Shown: piece by piece, positions 11,119 through 21,799 of the stretch
How positions within the stretch are numbered: the first letter of the stretch is position 1
How the letters are laid out: every line of letters begins with the position of its first letter
Assembly (NCBI GenBank): GCA_916048095.2
Contig: OU696573.1
Span: forward strand, 8,464,306-8,528,305
Direction: 5' to 3'
Origin: Sacculina carcini
Lineage: Eukaryota > Arthropoda > Thecostraca > Sacculinidae
Length of the DNA stretch: 64,000 bases
The notes under the pieces: generated by a model
Databases searched by the model: none
The model's input: the letters and a program-made list of their open reading frames with translations, nothing else
Told to the model about the DNA's origin: nothing
Position numbers and translations under genes: made by a program

Positions 11119-11755
11119 ATTTCTACAAGGTCAGATGGATAGATTCACATATGGTTCTGACTGGCAATGATATGGTGATCGTGTTCTGAGTGTTGCAATG
11201 CAAGTGGTGGAATATTTGGAATCCATTGCTTGTCTCATGTCGCGCCTGACTGATCAGGCATACACATGTTAATGTGTAGCATTTGGTTGTAATGTCTGGA
11301 TGTTATACACTTTTATTCATGTATAATAGGAAGCTCAGTTTGTCGAAAAGAAGTTACAAGGGGAGACGCAGTAGTTCTTAGAATTTGCGCGGTTTTCTCT
11401 CATATCCACCATGAACATGTTCTCTAAAATGTCGTCCACATGAACCGAACTCACCAATATAACCTCTCGCTAGAGGCGGTGACATATTTACATTAGTTTT
11501 GATTCACTAATCCGAGCGAATCGATCCGTCAACTTTTGTATTTCAAGGCGACGTGTTATCACCGCTCCACGGGGAGATAAGGCTAGCCAGTGCGCCACGG
11601 ACAAAAAGTTGCAATAATCCTGGTGACAATTTTGTTGCCAATTGATTTCTGCCAGACTGGCAGTAATCAATTGGCAACAACCGGTTCGTCAGAACCGGTT
11701 CCTGCCCAGTCCTACTGCCAGTGTGAGTTAATTTTGTCTCTAATCTGCGTTGTCT
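11119..11755. other. No gene; contains a strong hairpin
   Basis: No coding signal is recognised. The notable features are the 21-base-arm hairpin at 11635-11677 and a TCAGAACCGGTTCCTGCCCAG word near 11689-11709, which recurs near 54058-54090. Confidence 0.5.
11635..11677. repeat. Near-perfect hairpin, 21-base arms, 1-base loop
   Basis: TTGCCAATTGATTTCTGCCAG is followed by one A and then by its reverse complement with one mismatch (T against A in the middle of the arm). Such a tight inverted repeat could be a remnant of a small palindromic element. Confidence 0.85.
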
Positions 11756-11897
11756 TTACACAGATAGATGATAGATAGATGATTTATTGACCACAGTGCA
11801 CAAAATACAACATACAACACTTCAAAGCATATATACTCAAACGTACTGCAGTCCATACACACATACACTGCTGAGAGACACTCCCTCATACGTTGAT

Positions 11898-12413
11898 TCA
11901 TACATATAAATTCAAAATATCATACACAGTCTTACATGCGACGTGATGGGGATATTTCCCGCTAAATAACTCTTCCATTTTATTCAGCCCATTCACTTCT
12001 CGGACGCATATTGAGACAGGGCACTCCTCCACAACATGTTGTTCCGTTTGTATTGCTCCGCACACGCACAGACGCTCATCCCTCGGTAGACGACCCCTTC
12101 CTCTTCGATTCCATCTTCCCGTCTCAATGCTCAAGCTATGCGCAGACACCCTGAAACGAGTGAATGCCGTCCTATATCGGTCATTAACTGTATGTCGATC
12201 TCTGTACACACGGTGCACCGAGAAACTGGGGTTCATATCTCGGTACGCAACACTTCGAGATCCGTCTGCTGTCGTGACACGCTTGTGTACAGTGGACATA
12301 ACCTCTTTTATGGACGGCACTGTGGAATTCACGAATCTTTTAATTTTCCTACTCGTGTCTGTGCTCGCTTTCTCAACAACATCCAGACACAACATCAATG
12401 GATCATCCGTCAT
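11898..12413 (-). pseudogene. LINE C-terminal region with Cys/His motif
   Basis: 171 codons downstream of the RT, with LCVCGAIQTEQHVVEECP, a Cx1CxnHx5C-type motif typical of LINE ORF2 C-termini. It continues the element at 12471-14399 after a frame change in about 12414-12470. In related elements this region helps bind the RNA template. Confidence 0.8.
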
Positions 12414-12470
12414 GCCAGACCTCTCGGCTACCGCTTTAGCATAAAAAACGTGTTGCTTCGTCTGGACTAG

Positions 12471-14399
12471 CTACGGCAATGGTGGACAACCCATCTCTGT
12501 GTAACATACATCGTTCGGAGTTGATTTTCTGACGCCCATCAGTTGTTTCAAAGTCCAGTTGTATAGTTTTGTCACAGGCTTCAGGTTACCTCCAACCCAT
12601 GACTCACATCCGTACAGTAGCGTCGACGTGAGAGCGGCATCAAACACTCTGCGCTTCACCAAAATGGGGACGTCGTTATTCTTAGTGACAAAAGCTATAA
12701 ATTTCAGCACGTGCCCCATTTTGCCCTTAGCGTGCGCTCTAATCGCAGACGACGTCGAGCCGTCGTTGGTGAATGGGGAGCCCAGGTAAGTATATTGTTT
12801 GCAGGAGTTGATCACAAGCCCGTCCAGCCGTAGTGGCTCAGCATCACGTTCTGTTCCACTGATAACAAAAACAATCGTTTTCTTTTCATTTATCACCATC
12901 CCATGCTCGTCACAAAATGACTTTAGTATCTTTAACTTATGCGATATTTTTTCTCTTGTAGTTGCCAACAATACGGTGTCATCCATCAACACCAACGCAT
13001 GCAACCATCCCAGGAAACCATCGGTTCCACACTGTCTTTTCAACATCCTCACAAGTTCATTCATGATCACTATGAATAAGAGGCAGGAGGTTGATGACCC
13101 TTGCCTAACCCCTTGAGTGGCGGTCACAACAGCTCCTCCTATCACAGACTCCGTCGCGCGGTACATCGCCACCAGTGCCGCCAACATCTTCCTACCGCAG
13201 CCCATTCTCTGCAGGATATTGAACAACTTGTTACGCGGAACCATATCATAAGCTTTACTGAAGTCTACGAACACAACAAACAGTTTCAGTCTTTGACGTC
13301 GGGCCATGTCTGTAATTAGTCGCAGTGACACAATATGTTCTGTACATCCTCGCTTTGTCTGAGCTCCGGCTTGTTCACGATACGGGCAAAACCATTGTCT
13401 TAATCTGCTACAGAGCACCATATCATATAGCTTACTGATATAATTTATCACGCTAATACCCCTGTAGTTATCCGTGATTGTCCTGTCTCCTCGTTTAAAG
13501 ATGGTGAACATCATTGCTCTCCTCCATTCCACAGGGTACACACCAGATCCGAACACTGCATTGAACAATGAGGTGATGGCAAACAGCCACTCTGCGGGTA
13601 GTACGGTAAGGATGCCCGGGCTTATTCCATCAGGTCCACACGCCCTGTCCACCTTCAGCCCTCTGATCTGAAGATCCACCTCCATAGGACTGATGGGATC
13701 GTCGAGCACAGGGATCGTGATACAAGAGTTCACCTGAACAGGTAAGGCTGCCGACACAGGGTTTAATACACGTTCGAAGTGTTTCTTGAATTCATCATCA
13801 CTTGGACATATTACATCACTCTTATCTGCTTCGAACTTCCCTTTCCAATTAATAGCTTTCCACACTCTTGCATCATCTGTGTCTTGTAGAAGTCTCTCCC
13901 ATCTCCCCATATGACACAACGTGCCATCCCGATTTTCATCTGCGCCTTGCAATCGCTGAGCACGCTTCGAACACTCATACAACACGTCAGATATGTCTTT
14001 TGCAAACTCATTGACATCCTCGTACGACTGGCATTCGGGAATAACAGCACAAGAAATACTCTCTGCCAGTCTGTCTTTTATCATGCTTCTATACTTGATA
14101 GGTTTCCTTGCAACATGACATTTGGCGGTATTGTCGTGCAACACCGCATGATCTCCAAGCATAGAAGCTCTTGCCGCAATTTTTTCCAAACACATGTCGG
14201 AGCACCGCAGGGCTACACTTATTGGAGCATGGTCAGATGGTAGGTCTCCTCTCTTTATGATGGTAAAATCGTCAGCACATTGAACCATTTTTGGGGACAT
14301 CAAACAGGTGTCCAGTTCTGAAACCCACCTATCTTTCTTTCTGTAGGTTTTACTGCCTTCGAAATGCCGACTTTTGGTTTTCAGGTTATTCAATACCAC
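12471..14399 (-). pseudogene. LINE reverse transcriptase (642 codons, LMDD catalytic box)
   Basis: The frame begins in the tail of an EEP endonuclease (GDLPSDHAPIS at residues 51-61). RT follows: DRACGPDGISPGIL (251-264), FKRGDRTITDNYRGISVIN (301-319), FVDFSKAYDMVP with catalytic D379, GVRQGSSTSCLLF (430-442), and LMDDTVLLA with D473/D474. The usual first residues of the box are F/Y-A; here they are L-M. YGCESWVGG marks the post-RT region. The polymerase core has no internal stop, which is unusual in this window. The C-terminal Cys/His part continues in another frame at 11898-12413, so one frame change is present, and the 5' endonuclease is missing. Confidence 0.88.
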
Positions 14400-14420
14400 A
14401 AGACTGTTCTCTACGCAAAT

Positions 14421-15325
14421 TGTGGCTCATACATACACACACATACACACAGACCCGTACACACTCGGTTTTACTCACGGGGTAGTGTATACATGTGCTA
14501 TATTGGCACGCAGAAGCATTTTGCGCACACGTGTGATGATCATATTGGTGGTGCGCCGTTTTTGGCCCCGCAAACGTTCCTCTGCAGTTCTGGTCTTTGT
14601 CTGTACACTTGTGCGTGTGTGTGTAATAGTTGCTAGCTGATTGCAGTGTTGCGTGCGTTGTGTAAACGATGCAGGTGCCAATTGGAGCGCTGGTTTGACA
14701 CTGTGTAGTCGTGTTTTGCTGGCGCGCTTTTTCATCCCCGACGTCTGCGCTTGCGGCCAATAATATGTCATACTATTTCCAGTTGGGTGTTTGTCCGTCC
14801 GTCTGCTTGTGGGCGTGTGTGTGTATGTGTGTGTGCATGCGTGCATCATTAGGCGGAGTGTATTTGGGCGTGTTTTCGGTGAATGTTATCGAGAGGTATT
14901 CATGCGTGAATGTCTCGTGCAGAGAAGTGATTGCAATTTGTCGCATTGGCATTGGCCACCGCCACCACGGCCGCCGCTGCACACTAATTATGAACTCTTC
15001 ATATTTGTTTGCTTTGGCAGCATGGAAACGCACACTTGCACTCGAACATACAAACAGCATGCTAATTTCATAGACACGCTCAGTGTCATTGTGTGTGTGT
15101 ATGTGTGTGTGTGTGTGCGTGTGGTGTGTTTTATGTACTGGAGTCGCCGCGCACCTGTTGTTGCCGTCGTTCACCACATAATTGATGACTGGCATTATGA
15201 GATTACGGTCGATCACTGTGGAATGTGCGTCAGTGCTGTGCCAATGAGCGTTACTCATACACGTACATACACACACATACACACACACACACACATACAC
15301 ACACAAATAATTACTATAAAGAGAT
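14421..15325. repeat. (CA/TG)n-rich core between two LINEs
   Basis: Several impure dinucleotide tracts lie here: (CA)n at 14434-14458, TGTGTG at 14815-14840 and 15090-15125, and (CA)n at 15267-15304. Open frames in both strands are by-products of the dinucleotide repeats. No gene is recognised. Both LINE 5' truncation points fall next to these tracts. Confidence 0.6.
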
Positions 15326-16445
15326 TCTGAGCTCCACCCAAGGTAACCCAAAAAATCATTGGAATATAATAAATAATATACTGGGCAGGGATGGAAAACG
15401 TTTCGAATACCTCCCGGACTTGAAAAAGAAAAATATGAATATAGTAAATGTGTTTAACCATCATTTCTTGGGTCTAAGCAACAACAGTGTTGAATGCAAC
15501 GATAAAGAAATGTTTCGATCCTATCTTACTGAAAACATTTCTTCATCATTGTTCGTAAATCCAGTTAATCATGCTGAAGTTCTCAAACTTTTGCGAAAGG
15601 TCTCATCAAATTCACCGGGTTATGACGAAATCCCCCCAAAATTAATAATGAAGGTCTGTTCCGAAATAGTAATTCCTCTAACTGACATAATAAACAAAAG
15701 CTTCTCAATAGGCATATATCCAGATCGTCTAAAAATTGCCAAAATTATTCCTGTATACAAATCCGGAAATATAAATGATCCTAATAATTTTCGCCCTATA
15801 TCCCTCCTACCAGCTTTCAACAAAATATTTGAAAAATGTTTGTCTTTCAGACTGGTTAATTATTTAGAATCAAAAAACCTAATTACTGCCAGTAAATTCG
15901 GTTTCCATACTAACAAATCAACAGAAACAGCCATACTAAATTTTACAGCGGAAATTTACAAATGTTTGGAACAAGGCGATAATGTAGTCGGAGTATTTCT
16001 GGATCTCTCTAAGGCATTTGACTCCCTGAACCATAAAATACTGTTTCATAAGCTTGAAAATTTTGGAATTCGTGGTATCAGCTTAGCACTTTTCAGATCT
16101 TATCTTGATAATCCTTTCCAATCAGTTTACTACGATCAGAACTATTCAAATTATCTGAATATTCATAAGGGCGTACCCCAGGGCTCTGTATTGGGTCCCA
16201 TACTGTTTCTCATCTACATTAATGACATAGAAAGGGCTAGTAATAAATTCAAATTCACAATCTATGCGGACGATACTAGTTTAATTTTATCTGATGAGAA
16301 CAAAGAAAAGCTGCATGCAAAATGCCAAACTGAACTTGTAAAACTGAATCAATGGATTGAGAGCAATTACCTGAAACTTAACATTAAAAAACACACTTCA
16401 TTTTCTTCCAGAATCGCTCTAGACATGAAACATTTCCGGATCTAA
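15326..16445 (+). pseudogene. CR1/Daphne-like reverse transcriptase with intact YADD
   Basis: The palm and fingers are complete in one frame: SPGYDEIPPKLI, KIIPVYKSGN, NFRPISLLPAFNKIFEK, FLDLSKAFDSLNHK (first catalytic aspartate), HKGVPQGSVLGPILF and TIYADDTSLIL (catalytic aspartate pair). The frame upstream of about 15326 is read through dinucleotide repeat and is not part of the element. The frame stops at 16445 and the protein continues in a different frame after about 16540. Confidence 0.86.
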
Positions 16446-16540
16446 AAATTAAAGGACAAGTCTTGTTACAATCACAATATACTAAATTTTTGGGCATATT
16501 AGTAGACGACCATATGAGCTGGAACAACCAATTTTAATAT

Positions 16541-17071
16541 GTGTGTAACAAAATTTGTCGAACATGTGGAGTTTTATACAAAATCAAACGATTCCTTACC
16601 GATAATGCAATGATAAGTATATATTTCACTCTGGTATACCCTCACTTAATATACTGTGTATCCATATGGTTCTTTACTTGGCCCTCGCTCGTTGCAAAAC
16701 TTTCAGTAGCACAAAACAAAGTAATTAGGTGTATAATGGGTTTGAAAAAATTCGAATCAACCAGAAGTCTCTATCGTTCCACTCAAATTATGCCATTCAA
16801 TTATATTCGTAAATACTTTACAAGCATCCTGATACACAAATTTCTCAAGCAACCCCATATAAACACATTTTTTATTCCTTCTAACAGCTCTAATCGCATT
16901 ATGAGAAATAGATATGATATTATGCTACCAAAGTTTAGAACTACTTTGTTTCGAAATTGCTTTTTGCATGAAGGCCCTGAAATTTGGAACAAACTTCCAC
17001 AAAGCCTAAAATGTATTAATGAAACAAGTTCTCTGGAAGGGTTCAAACTTGCTCTGAAAAAACACTTTTAG
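16541..17071 (+). pseudogene. LINE post-RT (thumb/C-terminal) region
   Basis: 176 codons with YFTLVYPHLIYCVSIW, which matches the L-x-Y-P-H-L-x-Y-x-x-x-x-W motif following the RT in CR1-like LINEs, and a WNKLPQSLK motif near the C-terminus. It belongs to the element whose RT ends at 16445. Confidence 0.84.
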
Positions 17072-17290
17072 CCGACATGATTTCAAACATTTAACGATGT
17101 ATGTTGATAAGACCATCTTATTTCGATGTAATTCATGCAAATTGCATATACTTAAATGCAGTGTCTTGTGTTGTTTCATATATAGTCTCGATATGATTTT
17201 CGTTGTTTGCTGCATGATTTGTCCATTGAAGTATATAAATATCACACACAAATGAGCACATTCACATGATTCTACAACTGAATGCACTCT

Positions 17291-19040
17291 AAACTATCCG
17301 TTCGTCCAAGAGCCACGGCTCGACAAATCGTTGCCTTATTCATCTGTGTTTACTGTATAACTTGTTTTGTTGTCTATGTGTGGCAATACATCAAATTGAC
17401 AAAAAATATTGACACACCCAGCAAAACACTGGAATATTTGAAACGCCGTATTTTCATTTGAAGTGTTTTCGCTTGTAGTTTCTTGTAGTGTTTCTAGGTG
17501 AACGTGTTTGTCAGCCGTATTTCGTCTCCATTTTGAGTCGCCCTGCTAAATGCGGAAATTTAATTTTAATTTTTTGCTCAACGTGTTGATGAACGGCACT
17601 ATTACTCAAGTATCAATATGTGAAGTTTGGGTTCGGTATGGGCGTTTTAATAAAGTGGTCAAGTGTCCTAATAAAATTATCAAAACACATATCAAAAGGG
17701 TACATTGGGATTTGCGTTTAATATAAGCGCCTCGTTTGATGTATTACTTTATATCGTCAAATACCTGCTTAATATGGTCCTTGAAAAGTCCATGGTTAAG
17801 TGAAACCTCAAGTAAATGGGAAATCGTGAGCATTTTCAGTAGTTTTTATCGACCAACTTCACTGTTGCAGATTGTCAAACACATTGGTGTGATGAAAAGA
17901 CTTGGGCTTGTTTCAACTAACAGTGGTGTTTCTTGTTGATAAATATTGTGTGGTGTAGATGGATCCGAAGTGAAATTTGAATCAGATGATGTCGTCAGGT
18001 AGATAGGATTCCTTGTCATCTGTCTTGTCATGTTCGCCCCTCTTGTTTTTCACCTGAATGCCATGATACCATTTGCAATACCATTTGCAAGTCAAGTTAT
18101 CAAAAGTGAAAATCAATTTGTTAAATGTGAAAATCGATTTGATAATGCTTGAAATCTGAGTGCTAGTCAATTTGGTAAGGCTTGACATGTGATTGTTATA
18201 TTGTTGTTGGTTGTTGAATTAACTGATTTAGCGGATAAATTCAATTGGAAGTCATTTAATTAACTGATGATATGATTTAAAGTTGTTATTAAATTTCTAC
18301 TTTCGAGAGAATACAATATGCGGCGCGTTTGATTAGAATAACAAGTGTGGCAAAACTATCAGCAGTCAGGCTTACTTATTTGTGATAATTCAACTCAATG
18401 CTTATTATTTGAAATCATGAAATGAAAGTTAACAAAATAAATGCGGTTGATAGATCACACGCTGTCAGAGCGCATACAGCGCAACAAGTGGTTGACGTGA
18501 CTGACTCATTGTGATTCAGTATATTTCTATAAGTCTTTGAAGGCTGGAATTAATTAGGCAAAACCAAAAGATGGCTGAAATAATGGAAAACGCCGGAAAA
18601 TTATTAAGTGTATGCCTACTAAGAAGAGAGCCCATTAATAACGTTAGTCAGTTACAAGAGAGCCAAATAGTATCATCTACAAGTTTTTACGATAAGAAAC
18701 TGGTTGATGAGAATACGAGGACATAAAGGCTAAACAAACGTTATCATTTGCACAGGAAAAATCCTTTCTTTCTTGTCAATGACTGGAGAATGCGGCTGCA
18801 GCGACGAGTTCTCTAGGTATCATTGGTGTTCTCCTGGTAGCTATCCGGTGTTCACAATAATTGATAATTTAAATTTTTTAAGAGCTTAACTTGTGTCGTT
18901 TCACCGGCCTCGTTGTCATTGTTATCGTTTCTAGGTAAACGATGTATTGCACCACAATGAATGGCTGTGACCAATAATACCAAACAAACAATGAAGATGC
19001 GTACACAACAACGAACACAATCGACTGACCACACACCTGC
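17291..19040. other. No gene recognised
   Basis: AT-rich DNA. A minus-strand frame at 18852-19040 contains a hydrophobic run (RIFIVCLVLLVTAIHCG), followed by a hydrophilic tail and stop. It looks like a signal-peptide exon, but its 5' part is cut by the hAT-like insertion at 19049 and no splice partner was found. Confidence 0.4.
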
Positions 19041-19048
19041 ATCACCGC

Positions 19049-20611
19049 TAGTGATGCAAAAAAAAAGTTTTTTTTGTTGCGTTTTTTGCAAAAAAACATG
19101 TTTTTTTAGATATTTGTTTTTTAGACATTGTTTTGTTTTTGTTTTTGTTTTTTTAGAATTAGCCCCAATTGTCATTGGATGTAGGATTTTAGTACATATA
19201 AACGAGTTTAATTGACGTTTTGTACATCTTTACGTGTCTTATTTCAAAGAAATGTGATAATAGTATAAAAAACAAAAATATTTATCAATAAATACCTCAG
19301 GAGACTGTTTGAAAGTGTATCCGAATCCGGTGGTATAGGTTTTTTCATTGAGAAATGTTTTTAAAGATGGTTATAATTATGTGGATATTTGAAATAGTTT
19401 GTCAGCAGAACAAAACAAATTCATTGAGTAATCATGTGTTTTTTTAAAAGAAACCATGTTTTTTATGAAAAAATGCAATGATGTTTTTCAAGTTTGTTTT
19501 AAATTCGTTTTATTCATGTACAGATTCACAAAATGTTGACAGCAGAACAAGACAAGTTAATTGGTTGGTCAAGTGTTTTTTTGACAAACGTATATTTAAC
19601 GTTTTTCAATGAAACAATGTTTTCTAAAACAGTATCTATGTAAGATAGATTTGATTGATGTACGTTCAAATACCTTTTGTAAAGCAAGTATCCTGCTGGT
19701 ACGTATAAGCGGCTGGTTAAACCACTTGATTTAAACTGTTTTTTAAACCATGGTTTTTTTTCAAAATATTTTTTTTAAACGGTTTTCGTAGATGTAGAGA
19801 TTTAGAAAAAATTTGCGGCATATTAAGGAAGGTTGAACCAAATTAATTGGTTTTTTATTAGTAACCTGTTTTTAGAACTGGTTTTATGGATTATGGTTTC
19901 TTTGATGTGGTAATTTGTGTTCAAATACCTTTTTTGTACATCAAATATATTTCCTCAGTGGTTTTTTTCCTACACGAAAATATTGCCCGTTTTTCTGGTC
20001 AGGATTGCCACTCTGATTAATGCGACCCGCTTTTATTCGTAGTCTCATTAGGGACGCTAAGTTTGTGTGCATATTCGTAGTATTTGTGTAAATATTTGCA
20101 GTGTTTTGTACTTTTATTTTTGCAAATAATTGATCTGCCGAATGAAATGATGAAACTAATTATAATCAACGTAATTCATTTCTGGTAGGAAAAAAGTAAT
20201 ATGTAAAAAATAATAAATTATGCCACCTGTTGTTTTTTTTAAAACAATTTCAGATTTTAGCATAAAAAACGGTTCTCAAACCCTGCTTTCTTACACAATG
20301 ATTAACTCAATAATTGAATGCAAAAATGTACTGTACCTGATGTGCCGCACAGTACTGTGCAAGCAATGATATTAGGCCTTTCAGACACATTATAACAATC
20401 ATATTGTGCATATTTAATGATAATTCAATTTGATAGGGTCACTAATAGCATGTATAACTCATGTGTTGATACAAAATAATTCATTTAACATCCCAAATAT
20501 ATCATTTCCATAATTGAATTCTTTGTATGACTCTTAAAAACCCAAAAAGAACATGATTTTTTGTCGCGGTTTTTTGGCAAAAAAACCGTTGTTTTTTTAG
20601 GTCGCATCTCT
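19049..20611. mobile_element. hAT-like non-autonomous element (copy 1), 8-base TSD
   Basis: The insert is bounded by a perfect 8-base direct repeat ATCACCGC (19041-19048 and 20612-20619). The ends are short imperfect inverted repeats: TAGTGATGCAAAAA at the left and, read inward from the right, TAGAGATGCGACC. An 8-base duplication with TAG-GATGC ends is the hAT pattern. The interior is T-rich, with many T-tracts and no transposase, so it needed a helper. A second, SINE-bearing copy lies at 36058-37614. Confidence 0.9.
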
Positions 20612-20699
20612 AATCACCGCACACTATCCAATCATTGCATCAACTCCTCGCGTTTACACGACCTTTGACCTTTGATGGGACCTAAAACAATTTTAGCTA

Positions 20700-20747
20700 C
20701 TGGCAGGATTCCGCTATTTGGATGTCCATTATTTGGAGCCTCCACTG
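20700..20747 (-). repeat. Solo pogo/Tigger-like terminal repeat (second example)
   Basis: Read on the minus strand from 20747: CAGTGGAGGCTCCAAATAAT, with GGACATCCAAATAGCGG next and TA immediately outside (20748-20749). It resembles the motif ending at 10793. No partner end is seen. Confidence 0.4.
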
Positions 20748-20935
20748 TATTCTGCAATAATTGTAGCACCACTGAGCAAATCAGCATTGAAAATAGAAAT
20801 ATTGACAGAAAATTAATCTGAATTGCCGCATACAGTAACAATTTTTGCAATGAAAGAAATATTACAATATTTGAAATATCAATTATAATTAGGATTATGC
20901 ATAAACTATTTCAAAGGAATCACTATATAAGACAA

Positions 20936-21251
20936 TTTATTATTATTATTATTAATTACAGGCAAATCCATTAGCATGGGAAGAGTGCAAGCACTATTAC
21001 CACCCTAAGGTGGCCCCATGTACCGGAAGCGCCCAAAAGATTCAGAGAGAAACAGACTTCGAAAAGAAAGAAGTCTAGAAAGAGAGTTGGAAAGAAAATA
21101 ATAAATAAATAACAATAAATATTAAACCATCATCCGATAACAATCCATAATGTCACTCCGCCCACGTTCCTCAATAAATAATAACAATCAACAATAAATA
21201 TGTGATAAAGTAAATAACAGCCATCAATAAATAAGAATAAATATTAATAAA
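20936..21251 (+). repeat. (ATT)n-bordered dispersed repeat, copy 1, left part
   Basis: The repeat starts at (TTA)n and contains GGTGGCCCCATGTACCGGAA, then A-rich DNA with AATAAAT words. It is cut at 21251 by a Helitron and resumes at 24763. Copies lie at 42364-42905 and 55295-55695 in inverse orientation and, partially, at 55705-55840. The class is unknown; the A/T-triplet border suggests a retroposed tail. Confidence 0.75.
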
Positions 21252-21799
21252 TCTATATATATATAAAAGAGATCCTCTCTGTGTGTGTCTGTGTGTGTGT
21301 CTGTCTGTCTGTCCCACCCTTCTTGGTCCATTTTCTATCAGCTGCTACTCGGCCATCACTTGGCGTACCCGCTAACAATTTATACCTTTACGTTGGGAAT
21401 GTTCTTGTCTACACGATATGCTAAATTTTAAAAATTAAACCAAAAAAAGTTATAGCGGTGAAAAGACAAAATAAACCCTGAAAAATGCGAAAATTTTGGT
21501 CAATTTTCTGAAGACTACACTTCCTAAACCAGCAATGGTACAACTATAAAAATTATACCACTGTGTAGAAAATTGTCGGTTCTACTCAACAAACTATAAT
21601 TCATACCCAAAGAATGAATATAAAACATGTAAAATTGAAAAAAATTCAATCTACATTCAAAATTTTATTTTAACTCCACGCGTCCGATTTTCTATACTTT
21701 TTTCTCTATTTCTTAAAAACTAATTATCACACATCTAAATAAATAATACCATCATGCTGGGAATTTTGTTATCTACAACACGGTATAATTTTGAATTTT

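Larger units (their letters stand above)
11756..14420 (-). mobile_element. 5'-truncated LINE with nearly intact RT and a (GATA)n-type 3' tail
   Basis: The minus-strand coding runs from the last part of an endonuclease domain through the reverse transcriptase to a C-terminal Cys/His region, and ends in a GATAGATGATAGATAGATG simple repeat at 11761-11783. The 5' end stops inside the endonuclease domain, next to a (CA)n run, as expected for incomplete target-primed reverse transcription. The clade is not certain; the LMDD box and CxC-QTExH tail narrow it but do not settle it. Confidence 0.88.
15326..17290 (+). mobile_element. 5'-truncated LINE, CR1/Daphne-like
   Basis: On the plus strand, an RT-bearing frame (to 16445) and a post-RT frame (16541-17071) are followed by AT-rich 3' DNA. 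The wording FGFHTNKSTETAI, VFLDLSKAFDSLNHKI, GVPQGSVLGPILFLIYIND and IYADDTSL is typical of the CR1/Daphne group. The 5' end is lost at the (CA)n tract, and one break separates RT from the C-terminal part. The 3' limit is an estimate. Confidence 0.87.

Noticed and set aside
11500-11610. A second tRNA-like head on the minus strand (CCGTGGCGCACTGGCTAGCC)
   Set aside because: The A-box-like part is suggestive, but the B-box-like word is poor and no SINE body follows.
14386-15351. Overlapping frames of 120-190 codons on both strands
   Set aside because: They are made of (CA/TG)n repeats translated as HTHTHT or VCVCVC and show no domain.
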